Below, one piece after another: positions 14,959 through 23,459 of a DNA stretch of 64,000 bases. Each line of letters begins with the position of its first letter. The first letter of the stretch is position 1. The notes beneath the pieces were generated by a model. That model was not told the DNA's origin. It searched no databases and saw only the letters and a list, made by a program, of their open reading frames with translations. The position numbers and the translations under genes are program-made. Source of the stretch: Bacteroidota bacterium (GTDB taxonomy: Bacteria > Bacteroidota > Bacteroidia > Chitinophagales > Chitinophagaceae); contig JAEWKK010000016.1 in assembly GCA_023386045.1 (NCBI GenBank), forward strand, positions 1 through 64,000, in the 5' to 3' direction.

Positions 14959-16346
14959 ATATGTTCGATTTCTACCAGCAATACAACATCACCTTTGTCA
15001 GCAGCTGTTGAACGAAACTCTATCTTCCTTTGTTCAAACTGTATGTTATTGTTCTTGATGGTTTTTCCCAGCACAGCTGCCACTTTTTCTGAAAAATTTC
15101 CAGTAGCTGATTTCAACTGCTTCATCACCTGTTCGATATCGTAATCTTCTTTTTTGGTGTAGATGACCACCATATAATCCCTTCCAGTATTGTTATCCAT
15201 CCTGATATGCGTTTGTTCAGAAGGAATGGCCACAGTGGAATTAGGATAGTTTAATGATGGACTGATGGAATTCTTTGAGGGGAAAAGAAGAGAAAAATTT
15301 CCTTTTGCATCAGCACCGATGACGTACATGTTGGTGGGTTCATTATTCTTCACATACAGCTTGAACCTCGTACCACTTGAAAAAGCCTTATCCAGTTTGT
15401 AACGATACCCATCCTGTTTTGTAGCAGTCATAACCGCGTTGTTCACATCCAGGATCTGGACGGTGCCACTTAGTTTGGAAACCGTTTCCTGTTTTTCAAA
15501 TTTTTGCATCTCAACTGCTGCGTAGGTAAACTTTCTGAAATCATCATAAGGTATCCAGGTAAAACCTCCATTACCCCAACCCGTTCCCCAGCTGTTCATG
15601 ATCTCAAAAGCACCTCCGTATTTGTCATCATCAAATGAAACCACGCAAACCGCATGACGGCCATGCTGGTAGTTATTCATGGTTAACGCACTCTCTGTTG
15701 GCTGCCATACTTCCTTAGCGCTGAAGAAACTCCTGGGACAAACGAATGAAATGATAACAGGATTTCCCTCGCTGATGGATTTTTTGATCTTCAACACGTC
15801 GGTAGAGGAAACAATATTTCCTTCATAAGGTGTTATGTAAAATATTTTTTGAAGTGCGTTGATCTTGAAAGGAGCGGCTTTCTGGTAATCAGAACTTCCT
15901 GGCACCTGGCAATTGGCAGAAAAATCTTTTAATGGTGGCACACCATATCGCTGCATGAGTTCAAGCAGATCGGCAGGATGCGCACCCTGGCTGCAATCCG
16001 CATCATAAGGATTGTTCAATTTATAAATGAACATGGGAGAGAAGGTATTCATCGAGATCACATCAGACCTCCAGCCATTCTTCTGCGCTTCTACAATGGT
16101 TCTTGCTGCATAGGCGGTGGACCAGGCAGCACAGGTGGAATACTTACTTTGATCACCAGGAGTGGGACAGTATTTTCTTAAGGAAGCCGAAGAACCCAGT
16201 GATTTATAATTGGCAGTGATCAATGTTGTTTTCTGCTTCATCTTCTCCAGAGAAGTATCCTTCGTTTCCGGAATACCCGTATAGTATTCCTGTGCAAAAC
16301 AGGATGATGAAATCAATAAGAGCGATACTATATGCAGGAATTTCAT
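14955..16346 (-). CDS. Exported C1-family (papain-like) cysteine protease with DUF4384-like domain
   Basis: A 463-residue protein; the start at 16346 gives the signal peptide MKFLHIVSLLLISSSCFAQ. The papain fold spans about residues 55-275: catalytic Cys72 in STCAAW after an oxyanion Gln (DQSKYSTCAAW), His231 in GRHAVCVV and Asn251 in IMNSWGTGWGNGGF. All catalytic residues are present, but there is no long inhibitory propeptide. Residues about 320-400 resemble DUF4384 (RFKLYVKNNEPTNMYVIG...FPSKNSISP). It starts 4 bp after the stop of the caspase-like gene, so the two are very likely one operon. It could be a maturation or effector protease acting outside the cytoplasm. Confidence 0.88.
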   Translation of the reverse strand: MKFLHIVSLLLISSSCFAQEYYTGIPETKDTSLEKMKQKTTLITANYKSLGSSASLRKYCPTPGDQSKYSTCAAWSTAYAARTIVEAQKNGWRSDVISMNTFSPMFIYKLNNPYDADCSQGAHPADLLELMQRYGVPPLKDFSANCQVPGSSDYQKAAPFKINALQKIFYITPYEGNIVSSTDVLKIKKSISEGNPVIISFVCPRSFFSAKEVWQPTESALTMNNYQHGRHAVCVVSFDDDKYGGAFEIMNSWGTGWGNGGFTWIPYDDFRKFTYAAVEMQKFEKQETVSKLSGTVQILDVNNAVMTATKQDGYRYKLDKAFSSGTRFKLYVKNNEPTNMYVIGADAKGNFSLLFPSKNSISPSLNYPNSTVAIPSEQTHIRMDNNTGRDYMVVIYTKKEDYDIEQVMKQLKSATGNFSEKVAAVLGKTIKNNNIQFEQRKIEFRSTAADKGDVVLLVEIEHI

Positions 16347-16350
16347 GAGC

Positions 16351-18636
16351 TTATTTTTTATAGAAAGTAAAGTGACCGCCAAACTGCATCAGGTCCAGGC
16401 GCAACATTCCATATTGCGGGTTCTGCACACTGCTGCGACTTAACATATTTTGCTTCAGCAGGAAATATAATTTCTCCGAAGTCATGCAGCCACTGGCATC
16501 GCCGAGCAAACGGGTGAGGGTATTCATGAAAAGATTGGAATTGGGAACCGGCGTCAAAGCTCCACTTGTCAATGCAGTAAAGCCACTGTTCTCATTGGCT
16601 ACATTGCATTCCGTTTCATTGGTGGTTTTGTGACCCTGCTGTAAAAGGATACCGCTAAAGCAGGCATCAGCTATCACCAGCGTATGCTTGGTATTGATAT
16701 TTTGCAGATAATCGTTAAGCTCACCAATTGAAATATAATTTTTACGCTGGCGCTTCACTGCATCGCGAGGAAGCCAGAATCCTGATTTACCCAGCGTATC
16801 GCCATGACCAGAATATACCAGAAGGAAATGATCATCCTTTTTCAGTGAATTAAAAAACACCAGGCTGTTGATGATATCCGATTTGTTGGGATTCACCAGG
16901 AACTTGACGTTTGATTCAGGGAAATTGTATTCTGTTGACAGTACTTTTTTAAGTGATCTCAATTCAGCAACGGGTCCTATATTCCTGTTAGAAGGATCAT
17001 TGAGTGGGTTGATGGCCGGGTCGTCATATTCTTCTACAGCGATCATCAAAGCATAATAATTGCTTTTAGTGCTGGTAGGACTATAAATAAATCTTCGTTT
17101 ATCAGAAATTCCTTCGGCACCGGAACTGGTTTGCACTTTAATATACACTTCATTATTTCCTGATTGAAGCGAGATATTCTGTGCAACAAAATCATTACAA
17201 TCGCTTTCAACGCCCAGGCCTTTTTCTCCACGCACTTGAAATTCCTGTCCGTTCACAACGATGGTCTTTCTACTGATGGTGCCCGGAGAACTGATACAGG
17301 CCTTGATAGAAACTGTGGAAGTCATTGTTTGCATGGAAGGCTCAAAAGGATAATCCCAGGTAATGACCGGCTTGTTGTTTTTTGCGATCAGGTCATTGAG
17401 TTCACGAAGCGTATTCTTTAGTGTATAATTGTTAGGTTCGATAGCAAGTGCGAGCTGTATATCATCCCTGGCTCCATCATAATTACCGATGCCTTTTTTT
17501 GCATCGGCCATGTCGGCATAGTAAAGGATATTATCCACCTTGCCATAGAGGTTTTTATAAAGACGCAGGGCTTCATTGAAATAAGTAATGGCATCTGAAA
17601 ATTTGTTCTGGCATTTCAGGATGGCACCTTTAGTATGGTTGTTATACGGCGTGCTTTTGATCTCAATGGATTTATTGATATCACTCAGGGCGCTATAGCA
17701 GTAATTGGAAAGATATTTTGCCCAGGCTCTGTTATTCCAAATACCTTCATCGGTAGTTTTAAGATTCAGTGCTTTATCATAAAATTCGATGGCTGCCAGG
17801 TATTCTTTTTTATCCAGCTTGTCATCACCTTTTTTTACATAATCCTTATACAGGCTTTCCATGCTTTGGCTGGCATCACGAAATACCAGTGCCGATATGC
17901 GGCGGTTCTTGTCCCATTCTTCTTTGATCTTGGTGCGCGGAAAATCAACCTGCGGTATGAAGATCGTTTCACCTTTTTGAGTTGCTTTCTGGGTCATGAC
18001 AACATACCATTTCTGTCCATCACTTTCAATGGTGGAGATATTGTATTTGTCATTGTATTTTTCCTGGATCCAGCTGGTAGGAAAATCCTGGCTCACTTTA
18101 TAGGACTGTCTTTCATAAACATCCATCTGCGACAGCAACACAAACCATAGTCCATTGGCATATGCCAGCTCCGTAATATTATAACGTGTGCTTTCTTTCC
18201 ATTTGTCTTTAATAAATTGTTCTATTTCTTCCCAGGTATAGCGGGTGGCCCAGGTCTGGTATTTATAACTGGAATTATTGGTCATTACCACAAACCAGTT
18301 TCCATCTCCATAAGTAACCTTTGTGATATGCTTTCCTTCATCCCATTGCTTGGAAACCCATTCGGAAGGAAATTTCGTATCCCATGTCCACGAGATGGTA
18401 GTTTGCTTTGGCACATAGCTGGCCACGGCATACCAGCTGCCATTACCATAAACCACTTCATTAACGACCTTGCTTTTTTTGGCTTGTTCCAGTATGAAGT
18501 TTTCAACACCCTTGAGATCATCAAAGTAATTATAGGATTGCTCTCCTGAACCTTCGGTCATGATGGCGGTCCAGTTGCTTTGGGAGTATACGGATAGATG
18601 CAGGAAGATTGCACATATGACCAGTGCAGTTCTCAT
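16351..18636 (-). CDS. Exported caspase-like (C14) protease with N-terminal WxVV repeats and TPRs
   Basis: A 761-residue multidomain protein. Signal peptide 1-19; residues about 22-255 hold five imperfect repeats with a conserved I-T-x-V-x-Y-G-x-G-x-W-F-V-V-M pattern (GNGSWYAVAS, GDGNWFVVMT, ANGLWFVLLS, GQKWYVVMT), of the DUF7477 kind. Residues about 260-415 are TPR-like, about 425-515 an Ig-like beta domain, and about 525-755 a caspase-fold peptidase with the dyad His611 (VYSGHGD) and Cys659 (ADACFSG). Prokaryotic caspase homologues mostly cleave after basic residues. It is followed by a papain-like protease gene 4 bp downstream. The target and trigger are unknown. Confidence 0.88.
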   Translation of the reverse strand: MRTALVICAIFLHLSVYSQSNWTAIMTEGSGEQSYNYFDDLKGVENFILEQAKKSKVVNEVVYGNGSWYAVASYVPKQTTISWTWDTKFPSEWVSKQWDEGKHITKVTYGDGNWFVVMTNNSSYKYQTWATRYTWEEIEQFIKDKWKESTRYNITELAYANGLWFVLLSQMDVYERQSYKVSQDFPTSWIQEKYNDKYNISTIESDGQKWYVVMTQKATQKGETIFIPQVDFPRTKIKEEWDKNRRISALVFRDASQSMESLYKDYVKKGDDKLDKKEYLAAIEFYDKALNLKTTDEGIWNNRAWAKYLSNYCYSALSDINKSIEIKSTPYNNHTKGAILKCQNKFSDAITYFNEALRLYKNLYGKVDNILYYADMADAKKGIGNYDGARDDIQLALAIEPNNYTLKNTLRELNDLIAKNNKPVITWDYPFEPSMQTMTSTVSIKACISSPGTISRKTIVVNGQEFQVRGEKGLGVESDCNDFVAQNISLQSGNNEVYIKVQTSSGAEGISDKRRFIYSPTSTKSNYYALMIAVEEYDDPAINPLNDPSNRNIGPVAELRSLKKVLSTEYNFPESNVKFLVNPNKSDIINSLVFFNSLKKDDHFLLVYSGHGDTLGKSGFWLPRDAVKRQRKNYISIGELNDYLQNINTKHTLVIADACFSGILLQQGHKTTNETECNVANENSGFTALTSGALTPVPNSNLFMNTLTRLLGDASGCMTSEKLYFLLKQNMLSRSSVQNPQYGMLRLDLMQFGGHFTFYKK

Positions 18637-18653
18637 AAGCCCAGTTTTTGGCC

Positions 18654-18661
18654 CAAAATAA
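18654..18661 (-). promoter_or_regulatory. -7 box (TTATTTTG) of the caspase/papain operon
   Basis: Minus-strand TTATTTTG matches TANNTTTG in 7 of 8 positions and ends 17 bases before the ATG at 18636. It lies in the 59-bp divergent spacer shared with the DUF2851 gene. Confidence 0.35.
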
Positions 18662-18695
18662 TAAAAATTAATTCTAATCTAAGCTTCCAAACTAA

Positions 18696-19952
18696 ATGAC
18701 AGAAAAACTGTTGCAATACATCTGGCAATTCCAATATTTTAACCAGTCCGGCCTCTGTACTACAAAAGGGGAACCTCTTTATATATTATCTCCCGGCATG
18801 ATCAACAAAGACCAGGGACCGGATTTTTTAAATGCAAGGATCAGGATAGGTTCTACCATGCTGGCAGGTTCTGTTGAACTGCACCTGAAAACATCCTTGT
18901 GGGACCAGCATGGACACCAGGAAGATGCCAATTACAAAAATGTAATCTTACATGTAGTGTATCATCATGACCTGCAGGATCATCCATTGCCCGTACTTGA
19001 ATTGTATTCACTGGTTCCAAGAATGTTGCTGGAACGTTACACAGGTTTGATGGGAAGTCCTTCTCTTATTGCCTGTGCGCACGCTATTGCTTCTGTAAAT
19101 GAACTTACCTGGAATTCCTGGAAAGAAAGATTACTGGCAGAAAGACTGACCCGGAAAACAGAAGCCGTTTTTAAAAGCCTGAAAGAAAATGGTATGCACT
19201 GGGAAGAAAGTTTCTGGTGGCTGCTGGCGCGAAATTTTGGAGTGAAGGTCAATGCCGATTCTTTTGAACGCATCGCCAGGAGCATTCCGCTCAATGTTTT
19301 GGCCCGGCATAAAAACCAGATGCAGCAGGTGGAGGGAATTTTGTTTGGACAGGCAGGCATGCTGGATCATAGCTTCAATGAAGATTATCCCCGCTTGCTA
19401 CAAAGAGAATACAGGTTTTTAAAAAACAAGTGGAAGCTGGTGCAGGTACCGGTGCCCCTGCATTTTTTAAGAATGCGTCCTGGAAATTTTCCTTCCGTGA
19501 GGCTGGCCCAGCTTGCAGCTATTGTGCAATCTTCCACCAGGCTTTTTTCAAAAATCATTGAAATAGAAAGTGCTGATGATCTCAGGGCTTTATTTGATGT
19601 AACGGCCAATGATTACTGGCATTATCACTACAGGTTTGATGAACCTACGTCTTTCAAAAAGAAAAAACTGGGAATGGATATGATCAATAATATCCTGATC
19701 AATACAGTAGTTCCCGTAGTATTTGCTTATGGACTTCACTGCAATGAAGAAAAATATAAAACAAGAGCCATTAAATGGCTGGAAGAAGTGGATGCAGAAA
19801 CCAATGCGATCGTGAAAGGATTTACATCTTTAAGTATCCCTTGCAAAAACGCATACGATTCACAGTCCCTGATTGAATTAAAAACCAGGTATTGCGATAA
19901 TCGCTATTGCCTGCAATGTGCATTGGGAAATGCTATTTTAAAATCTACCTGA
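18696..19952 (+). CDS. DUF2851 family protein
   Basis: A 418-residue cytosolic protein that matches DUF2851 over its length. Recognisable segments are EKLLQYIWQFQYFN at the start, LSPGMINKDQGPDFLNARI, GSVELHLKTSLWDQHGHQEDANYKN (cut here to the core SVELHL...W..HGH), and a C-terminal Cys cluster YCDNRYCLQCALG. The function is unknown. The GPDFxxA and VELHxxxSDWxxHxH-type motifs resemble a nuclease-like or metal-binding site, but I cannot assign chemistry. It is divergent from the caspase operon and its 3' end overlaps the small lipoprotein gene by 8 bp. Confidence 0.85.
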   Translation: MTEKLLQYIWQFQYFNQSGLCTTKGEPLYILSPGMINKDQGPDFLNARIRIGSTMLAGSVELHLKTSLWDQHGHQEDANYKNVILHVVYHHDLQDHPLPVLELYSLVPRMLLERYTGLMGSPSLIACAHAIASVNELTWNSWKERLLAERLTRKTEAVFKSLKENGMHWEESFWWLLARNFGVKVNADSFERIARSIPLNVLARHKNQMQQVEGILFGQAGMLDHSFNEDYPRLLQREYRFLKNKWKLVQVPVPLHFLRMRPGNFPSVRLAQLAAIVQSSTRLFSKIIEIESADDLRALFDVTANDYWHYHYRFDEPTSFKKKKLGMDMINNILINTVVPVVFAYGLHCNEEKYKTRAIKWLEEVDAETNAIVKGFTSLSIPCKNAYDSQSLIELKTRYCDNRYCLQCALGNAILKST

Positions 19953-20082
19953 CTGCGCGGCATTTTTTATACTTTCCGCTGGCTGCTTCACCAGGGGTAA
20001 CTGCGCGGGCACAGGAAGCCAGGATAACTACAATGATGCAGAAAAGGATGATCCTGAAAAAAATGAGCTTTTTAGTGTTCAT
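19945..20082 (-). CDS. Small 45-residue lipoprotein
   Basis: An unlisted short frame of 45 codons. It begins MNTKKLIFFR, continues with a hydrophobic core and reaches a lipobox VILASC with Cys28 (Leu-Ala-Ser-Cys), then the polar tail ARAVTPGEAASGKYKKCRAVR written here only in part: AVTPGEAA and KYKKCRAVR. A perfect TANNTTTG box lies 34 bases before the ATG. The basic stretch, lipobox and promoter together make a real gene likely. The mature lipopeptide would be only about 18 residues. The function is unknown. Confidence 0.6.
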   Translation of the reverse strand: MNTKKLIFFRIILFCIIVVILASCARAVTPGEAASGKYKKCRAVR

Positions 20083-20116
20083 GGGTCAGATTTGTCTGGT
20101 AAATCTAATGCTTCCG

Positions 20117-20124
20117 CAAATCTA
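20117..20124 (-). promoter_or_regulatory. -7 box (TAGATTTG) of the small lipoprotein gene
   Basis: A perfect minus-strand TANNTTTG match, 34 bases before the ATG at 20082, in the spacer after the OsmC gene. Confidence 0.45.
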
Positions 20125-20155
20125 ATGCAACAGTTGAAATACGTAGAAAAATTGC

Positions 20156-20569
20156 TTATGCCCAACTGCCCCAATCCACGTTTACTTCAATGTCAGGATG
20201 CAGGCTGAGTTGTACCGGGCAGGTGTTACCAGTATTTTTTAATATCTGTTTGTTTTTGGAATCGAGGTCTTTCAGCTGATCGGGTATATGAAAGAATAAG
20301 TTAATTCCGCCAACCCTGCGCGGATCGGATTTCATGATCTTTTCTACTTCGATTTTTACACCATCCAGGTCAAAGCCCATGGCCCTTGCCTTGATTCCCA
20401 TCACAGTGATCATACATGTGGCCAGTGATGTAGCCATCAGGTCTGTTGGAGAAAACCTTTCACCTTTCCCATTATTATCAACAGGAGCATCTGTCTCGAA
20501 GCTGTTGCCTGATCGTAAATGTGTGCAGGTTGTTCTTAATGCGCCTTCATAAACTACGGTAGATGTCAT
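20156..20569 (-). CDS. OsmC family protein
   Basis: A 137-residue cytosolic protein of the OsmC/Ohr fold. The ATG at 20569 (MTSTVVYEGALRTTC) is chosen since the frame upstream runs through a promoter. Two family cysteines are visible, one in LATCMITVMG and one near the C-terminus in GNTCPVQLSL. SPTDLMATSLATC is the helix signature. OsmC proteins reduce organic hydroperoxides with the two thiols; subgroup YhfA members may differ. The substrate is not determined here. It is divergent from the barrel gene at 20613. Confidence 0.9.
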   Translation of the reverse strand: MTSTVVYEGALRTTCTHLRSGNSFETDAPVDNNGKGERFSPTDLMATSLATCMITVMGIKARAMGFDLDGVKIEVEKIMKSDPRRVGGINLFFHIPDQLKDLDSKNKQILKNTGNTCPVQLSLHPDIEVNVDWGSWA

Positions 20570-20571
20570 AC

Positions 20572-20579
20572 TATTTTTG
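20572..20579 (+). promoter_or_regulatory. -7 box (TATTTTTG) of the 20613 gene
   Basis: A perfect TANNTTTG match. The longest open frame would start with a TTG inside this box, which rules that start out and favours the GTG at 20613. Confidence 0.5.
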
Positions 20580-20612
20580 CCTAAATTTACGTTGAACAAC
20601 ATATTCTATTCC

Positions 20613-21413
20613 GTGAAAAAAATTATCCTGTTTGTTTCCCTGTCCATGGCTGTGACAGCCGCATTTGCACAAGATGAAGTACAAAACAATAGCAAGACCG
20701 ATAAAAAAGAAGCAAAACGCCAGCGTATCAATGCCCTGATCAAACAGGAAGAAGAAGGCAATCTTTCTTTCCGCCGACATACCATTTTCGGGATTCAACT
20801 TCGTACCAATGGATACGGAGCATTTGTAGAAATAGGAAGGAGATCATCACAAAGAATGACCACAACCTATTCTCTTGAACTCAGCGAGATCAAGGAAAGA
20901 AAGGAAGAAAAATGGCAGTCGCCCGAAAACCTGTTCAACAATTCCTACGTTTACGGCAAGATCAATAATTTTTACCAGGCTAAGTTGGGCTATGGTCAGC
21001 AATATATTCTCGGCCAGAAAGGAAATAAAAATGGCGTGGCTGTGATTGCGTTGTTGCAGGGTGGACTTAGTGCGGGTTTGCTGAAACCTTATTACCTGCA
21101 ACTGGAAGATGCACAGGGCAGACAGCGTACTATTAGTTATTATGACGACAGTACTGCTTTCCTGAACCCGGTAAGGATATTTGGAGCCGGTGGCCTGGGG
21201 AAGGGTTGGGGTGAACTGAAATTTCATCCGGGACTTTATACTAAAGGAGGACTTCGCTTTGATTTTGGAAGATATAATGAAAGGGTTCAGGCCATAGAAT
21301 TAGGGATGAGCCTGGATTATTATTTTAAGAAAGTTCCGGTGATGGCTTACGTCAAGTCCAGGAGCCTATACTTTCAGGGTCATGTGGCTTTTGTTTTTGG
21401 TTCGCGCAAATAA
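20613..21413 (+). CDS. Predicted outer-membrane beta-barrel protein
   Basis: A 266-residue protein with signal peptide VKKIILFVSLSMAVTAAFAQ from a GTG start at 20613. A charged linker (KKEAKRQR) follows, then alternating polar/aromatic strands from about residue 55 to the C-terminus (GIQLRTNGYGAFVEIG, YGQQYILGQKGNKNG, GLYTKGGLRFDFGRY, FQGHVAFVFGSRK), which read as an eight-strand barrel. I do not recognise a named family. It precedes lipA by 106 bp on the same strand but shares no obvious function. Confidence 0.7.
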   Translation: MKKIILFVSLSMAVTAAFAQDEVQNNSKTDKKEAKRQRINALIKQEEEGNLSFRRHTIFGIQLRTNGYGAFVEIGRRSSQRMTTTYSLELSEIKERKEEKWQSPENLFNNSYVYGKINNFYQAKLGYGQQYILGQKGNKNGVAVIALLQGGLSAGLLKPYYLQLEDAQGRQRTISYYDDSTAFLNPVRIFGAGGLGKGWGELKFHPGLYTKGGLRFDFGRYNERVQAIELGMSLDYYFKKVPVMAYVKSRSLYFQGHVAFVFGSRK

Positions 21414-21519
21414 AGCTTCCCGGCTGCATCAAATTACAGGAATTATTAGGAAATTTGCGGCTTCTTAGAAAAGGCAGCCGCTTTTGGCTGATAACCATGA
21501 ATAAACCATCTATTTTACT

Positions 21520-22446
21520 ATGAGCCTTTGTTCCACAACTAATAATGAACCGGTAAAAAGAACAAAGCCCGACTGGCTTCGGGTAAAGCTTCCTATCGGT
21601 GAAAGCTATAAAAATGTCCGTAGCCTTGTTGACCAGCATAAACTCCACACCATTTGTGAAAGCGGCAATTGTCCTAACATGGGCGAATGCTGGGGAGCCG
21701 GCACTGCAACCTTCATGATCCTTGGCAATGTATGTACAAGAAGTTGCGGTTTTTGTGCCGTTGCAACCGGAAGGCCTGAGGCAGTTGACTGGGATGAGCC
21801 GCAACGCGTAGCAGAAGCCATTTTCCTGATGAAGGTGAAACATGCCGTCATTACTTCTGTTGACCGTGATGAACTTAAAGATGGCGGATCCATCATCTGG
21901 CAGAACACCATCAAAGCAGTCAAACAATTAAATCCCGAAACCACTCTTGAGACTTTGATACCAGATTTCAAGGGTGAGAAAGAAAATATTGAACGCATTA
22001 TTGAAGCTGCTCCCGAAGTAGTATCACATAATATTGAAACGGTAGAAAGGTTGACAAGACAGGTGCGCATTCAGGCCAAATACTGGCGCAGTATGGAAGT
22101 CATTAAGATCCTGAAAGAGGGAGGCATGCGTACCAAATCCGGAATCATGCTAGGCCTGGGAGAAAAGAAAGAAGAAGTTTTTCAAACTCTTGAAGATCTT
22201 GCCCATGCAGGTTGCGACGTGGTAACGATTGGACAGTACCTTCAACCCAGCAAAAAGCATCTTCCTGTTCAACGATTTGTTCATCCCAATGAATTTGCTG
22301 AATACAGGGAAGTTGGATATTCATTAGGACTGGACTATGTTGAAAGCGGACCGCTGGTACGTTCTTCTTATCATAGTGAAAGACATGTAATACCAGGTTT
22401 TGGAAAAGAAGCCTGGCAGAAAGAAAAAGCCGCCATCGCATTATAA
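21520..22446 (+). CDS. lipA: Lipoyl synthase
   Basis: A 308-residue radical-SAM enzyme that inserts two sulfurs into protein-bound octanoyl groups. The auxiliary cluster motif is CESGNCPNMGEC (Cys46, Cys51, Cys57). The radical-SAM cluster motif is CTRSCGFC (Cys72, Cys76, Cys79). The C-terminal RSSYHSE carries the Ser that ligates the auxiliary cluster. Length and order match LipA. No lipB or 2-oxoacid dehydrogenase gene is adjacent. A strong terminator follows. Confidence 0.97.
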   Translation: MSLCSTTNNEPVKRTKPDWLRVKLPIGESYKNVRSLVDQHKLHTICESGNCPNMGECWGAGTATFMILGNVCTRSCGFCAVATGRPEAVDWDEPQRVAEAIFLMKVKHAVITSVDRDELKDGGSIIWQNTIKAVKQLNPETTLETLIPDFKGEKENIERIIEAAPEVVSHNIETVERLTRQVRIQAKYWRSMEVIKILKEGGMRTKSGIMLGLGEKKEEVFQTLEDLAHAGCDVVTIGQYLQPSKKHLPVQRFVHPNEFAEYREVGYSLGLDYVESGPLVRSSYHSERHVIPGFGKEAWQKEKAAIAL

Positions 22447-22460
22447 TCATTGAAAAATTC

Positions 22461-22490
22461 ATCCCGTTGATACAACGGGATTTTTATTTT
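22461..22490 (+). terminator. Rho-independent terminator of lipA
   Basis: Perfect 9-bp stem ATCCCGTTG / CAACGGGAT with a 3-base loop (22461-22481), then TTTTATTTT. Its T-tract overlaps the -7 box of the next gene. Confidence 0.85.
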
Positions 22491-22491
22491 G
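22484..22491 (+). promoter_or_regulatory. -7 box (TTATTTTG) within the lipA terminator T-tract
   Basis: TTATTTTG matches TANNTTTG in 7 of 8 positions and ends 4 bases before the ATG at 22496, so the mRNA would begin at or just before the start codon. Confidence 0.35.
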
Positions 22492-22495
22492 TTGT

Positions 22496-23455
22496 ATGAA
22501 AAGCAGATTCTTAATTCTATGCTTGTTCCCATTGTTTGCTTCGGCTCAATTGAAATGGCAAAACGTGGATGCCAGTTACGGACCACTCCCAAAAGGCGTG
22601 CATATATTTTACACCGAACAAAAAATTGACACTGCGCCTTTCAGGGCTTTTTACCTGGTAGCAGATCTGAAAAATAAAAAGCTTGACTTTACTGTAGATA
22701 CTACTTTCCAAAGAAGACTCACACCTGCTGAATTCTACAAAAAAAATGATCAACCACTTGCTATAGTTAATTGCACCTTCTTTTCATTTGAAACCAACCA
22801 GAATCTGAACCTGGTCATGAAGGATGGAAAATTAATCAGCTACAATGTACACTCACTGCCATCAAGGGGCAAGGATACCTTAACCTATCGCCATGCATAT
22901 GCAAGTGCCATTGGCATATCCAAAAAAAGAAAAGCAGATGTGGCCTGGACCATTGCCGATACAACAACAATAGTTCCCTACGTTACGCAAAAGCCCATTA
23001 AATTTTTCAGGGATTCTGTGAGATATATGGATGCTGGCAGAATGATAGCGCATGAGCAAAACAAATCCCAAAAAGTTTTCAGACCCTGGAAAATGAAGAC
23101 AGCCACTGGTGGTGGGCCGGTGCTTTTGCAAAATGGTGAGATCAGGGTGACCAATAATGAAGAAATAAAATTTGCTGGTAAAGCCATTGATGACAAACAT
23201 CCACGCACAGCAATGGGTTATACAAAAGATGATCGTTTGATCATACTGGTAATAGAAGGAAGAAATCCTGCAGCTGGAGGTGCCACGTTAACACAGGAAG
23301 CACAGATCCTGAAAGATCTGGGTTGTATTGAAGCACTGAATCTTGATGGAGGTGGCAGCAGCTGTCTGCTGGTCAACGGTAAGGAAACCATCATTCCTTC
23401 TGATAAAAAGCAAAGAGCAGTGCCTGCAGTATTTATCATCAAAGAAAAAAGATAG
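22496..23455 (+). CDS. Exported phosphodiester glycosidase (NAGPA) family protein
   Basis: A 319-residue secreted protein, signal peptide MKSRFLILCLFPLFASAQ. It has the NAGPA/DUF2233 fold with signatures AIVNCTFFSF, TGGGPVLLQNG, HPRTAMGYTKD and the catalytic-region NLDGGGSSCLLVNG. The human namesake removes GlcNAc from phosphodiester-linked GlcNAc on lysosomal enzymes. Bacterial homologues are thought to cleave phosphodiester glycosides in exopolysaccharide or wall polymers. The active-site motifs are intact. Convergent with the ROK kinase, with 4 bp between the stops. Confidence 0.88.
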   Translation: MKSRFLILCLFPLFASAQLKWQNVDASYGPLPKGVHIFYTEQKIDTAPFRAFYLVADLKNKKLDFTVDTTFQRRLTPAEFYKKNDQPLAIVNCTFFSFETNQNLNLVMKDGKLISYNVHSLPSRGKDTLTYRHAYASAIGISKKRKADVAWTIADTTTIVPYVTQKPIKFFRDSVRYMDAGRMIAHEQNKSQKVFRPWKMKTATGGGPVLLQNGEIRVTNNEEIKFAGKAIDDKHPRTAMGYTKDDRLIILVIEGRNPAAGGATLTQEAQILKDLGCIEALNLDGGGSSCLLVNGKETIIPSDKKQRAVPAVFIIKEKR

Positions 23456-23459
23456 GATC

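Noticed and set aside
21352..21927. 191-codon open frame opposite lipA and its upstream gap
   Set aside because: It overlaps the lipA cluster-binding motifs and runs past two conserved genes; it is a shadow.
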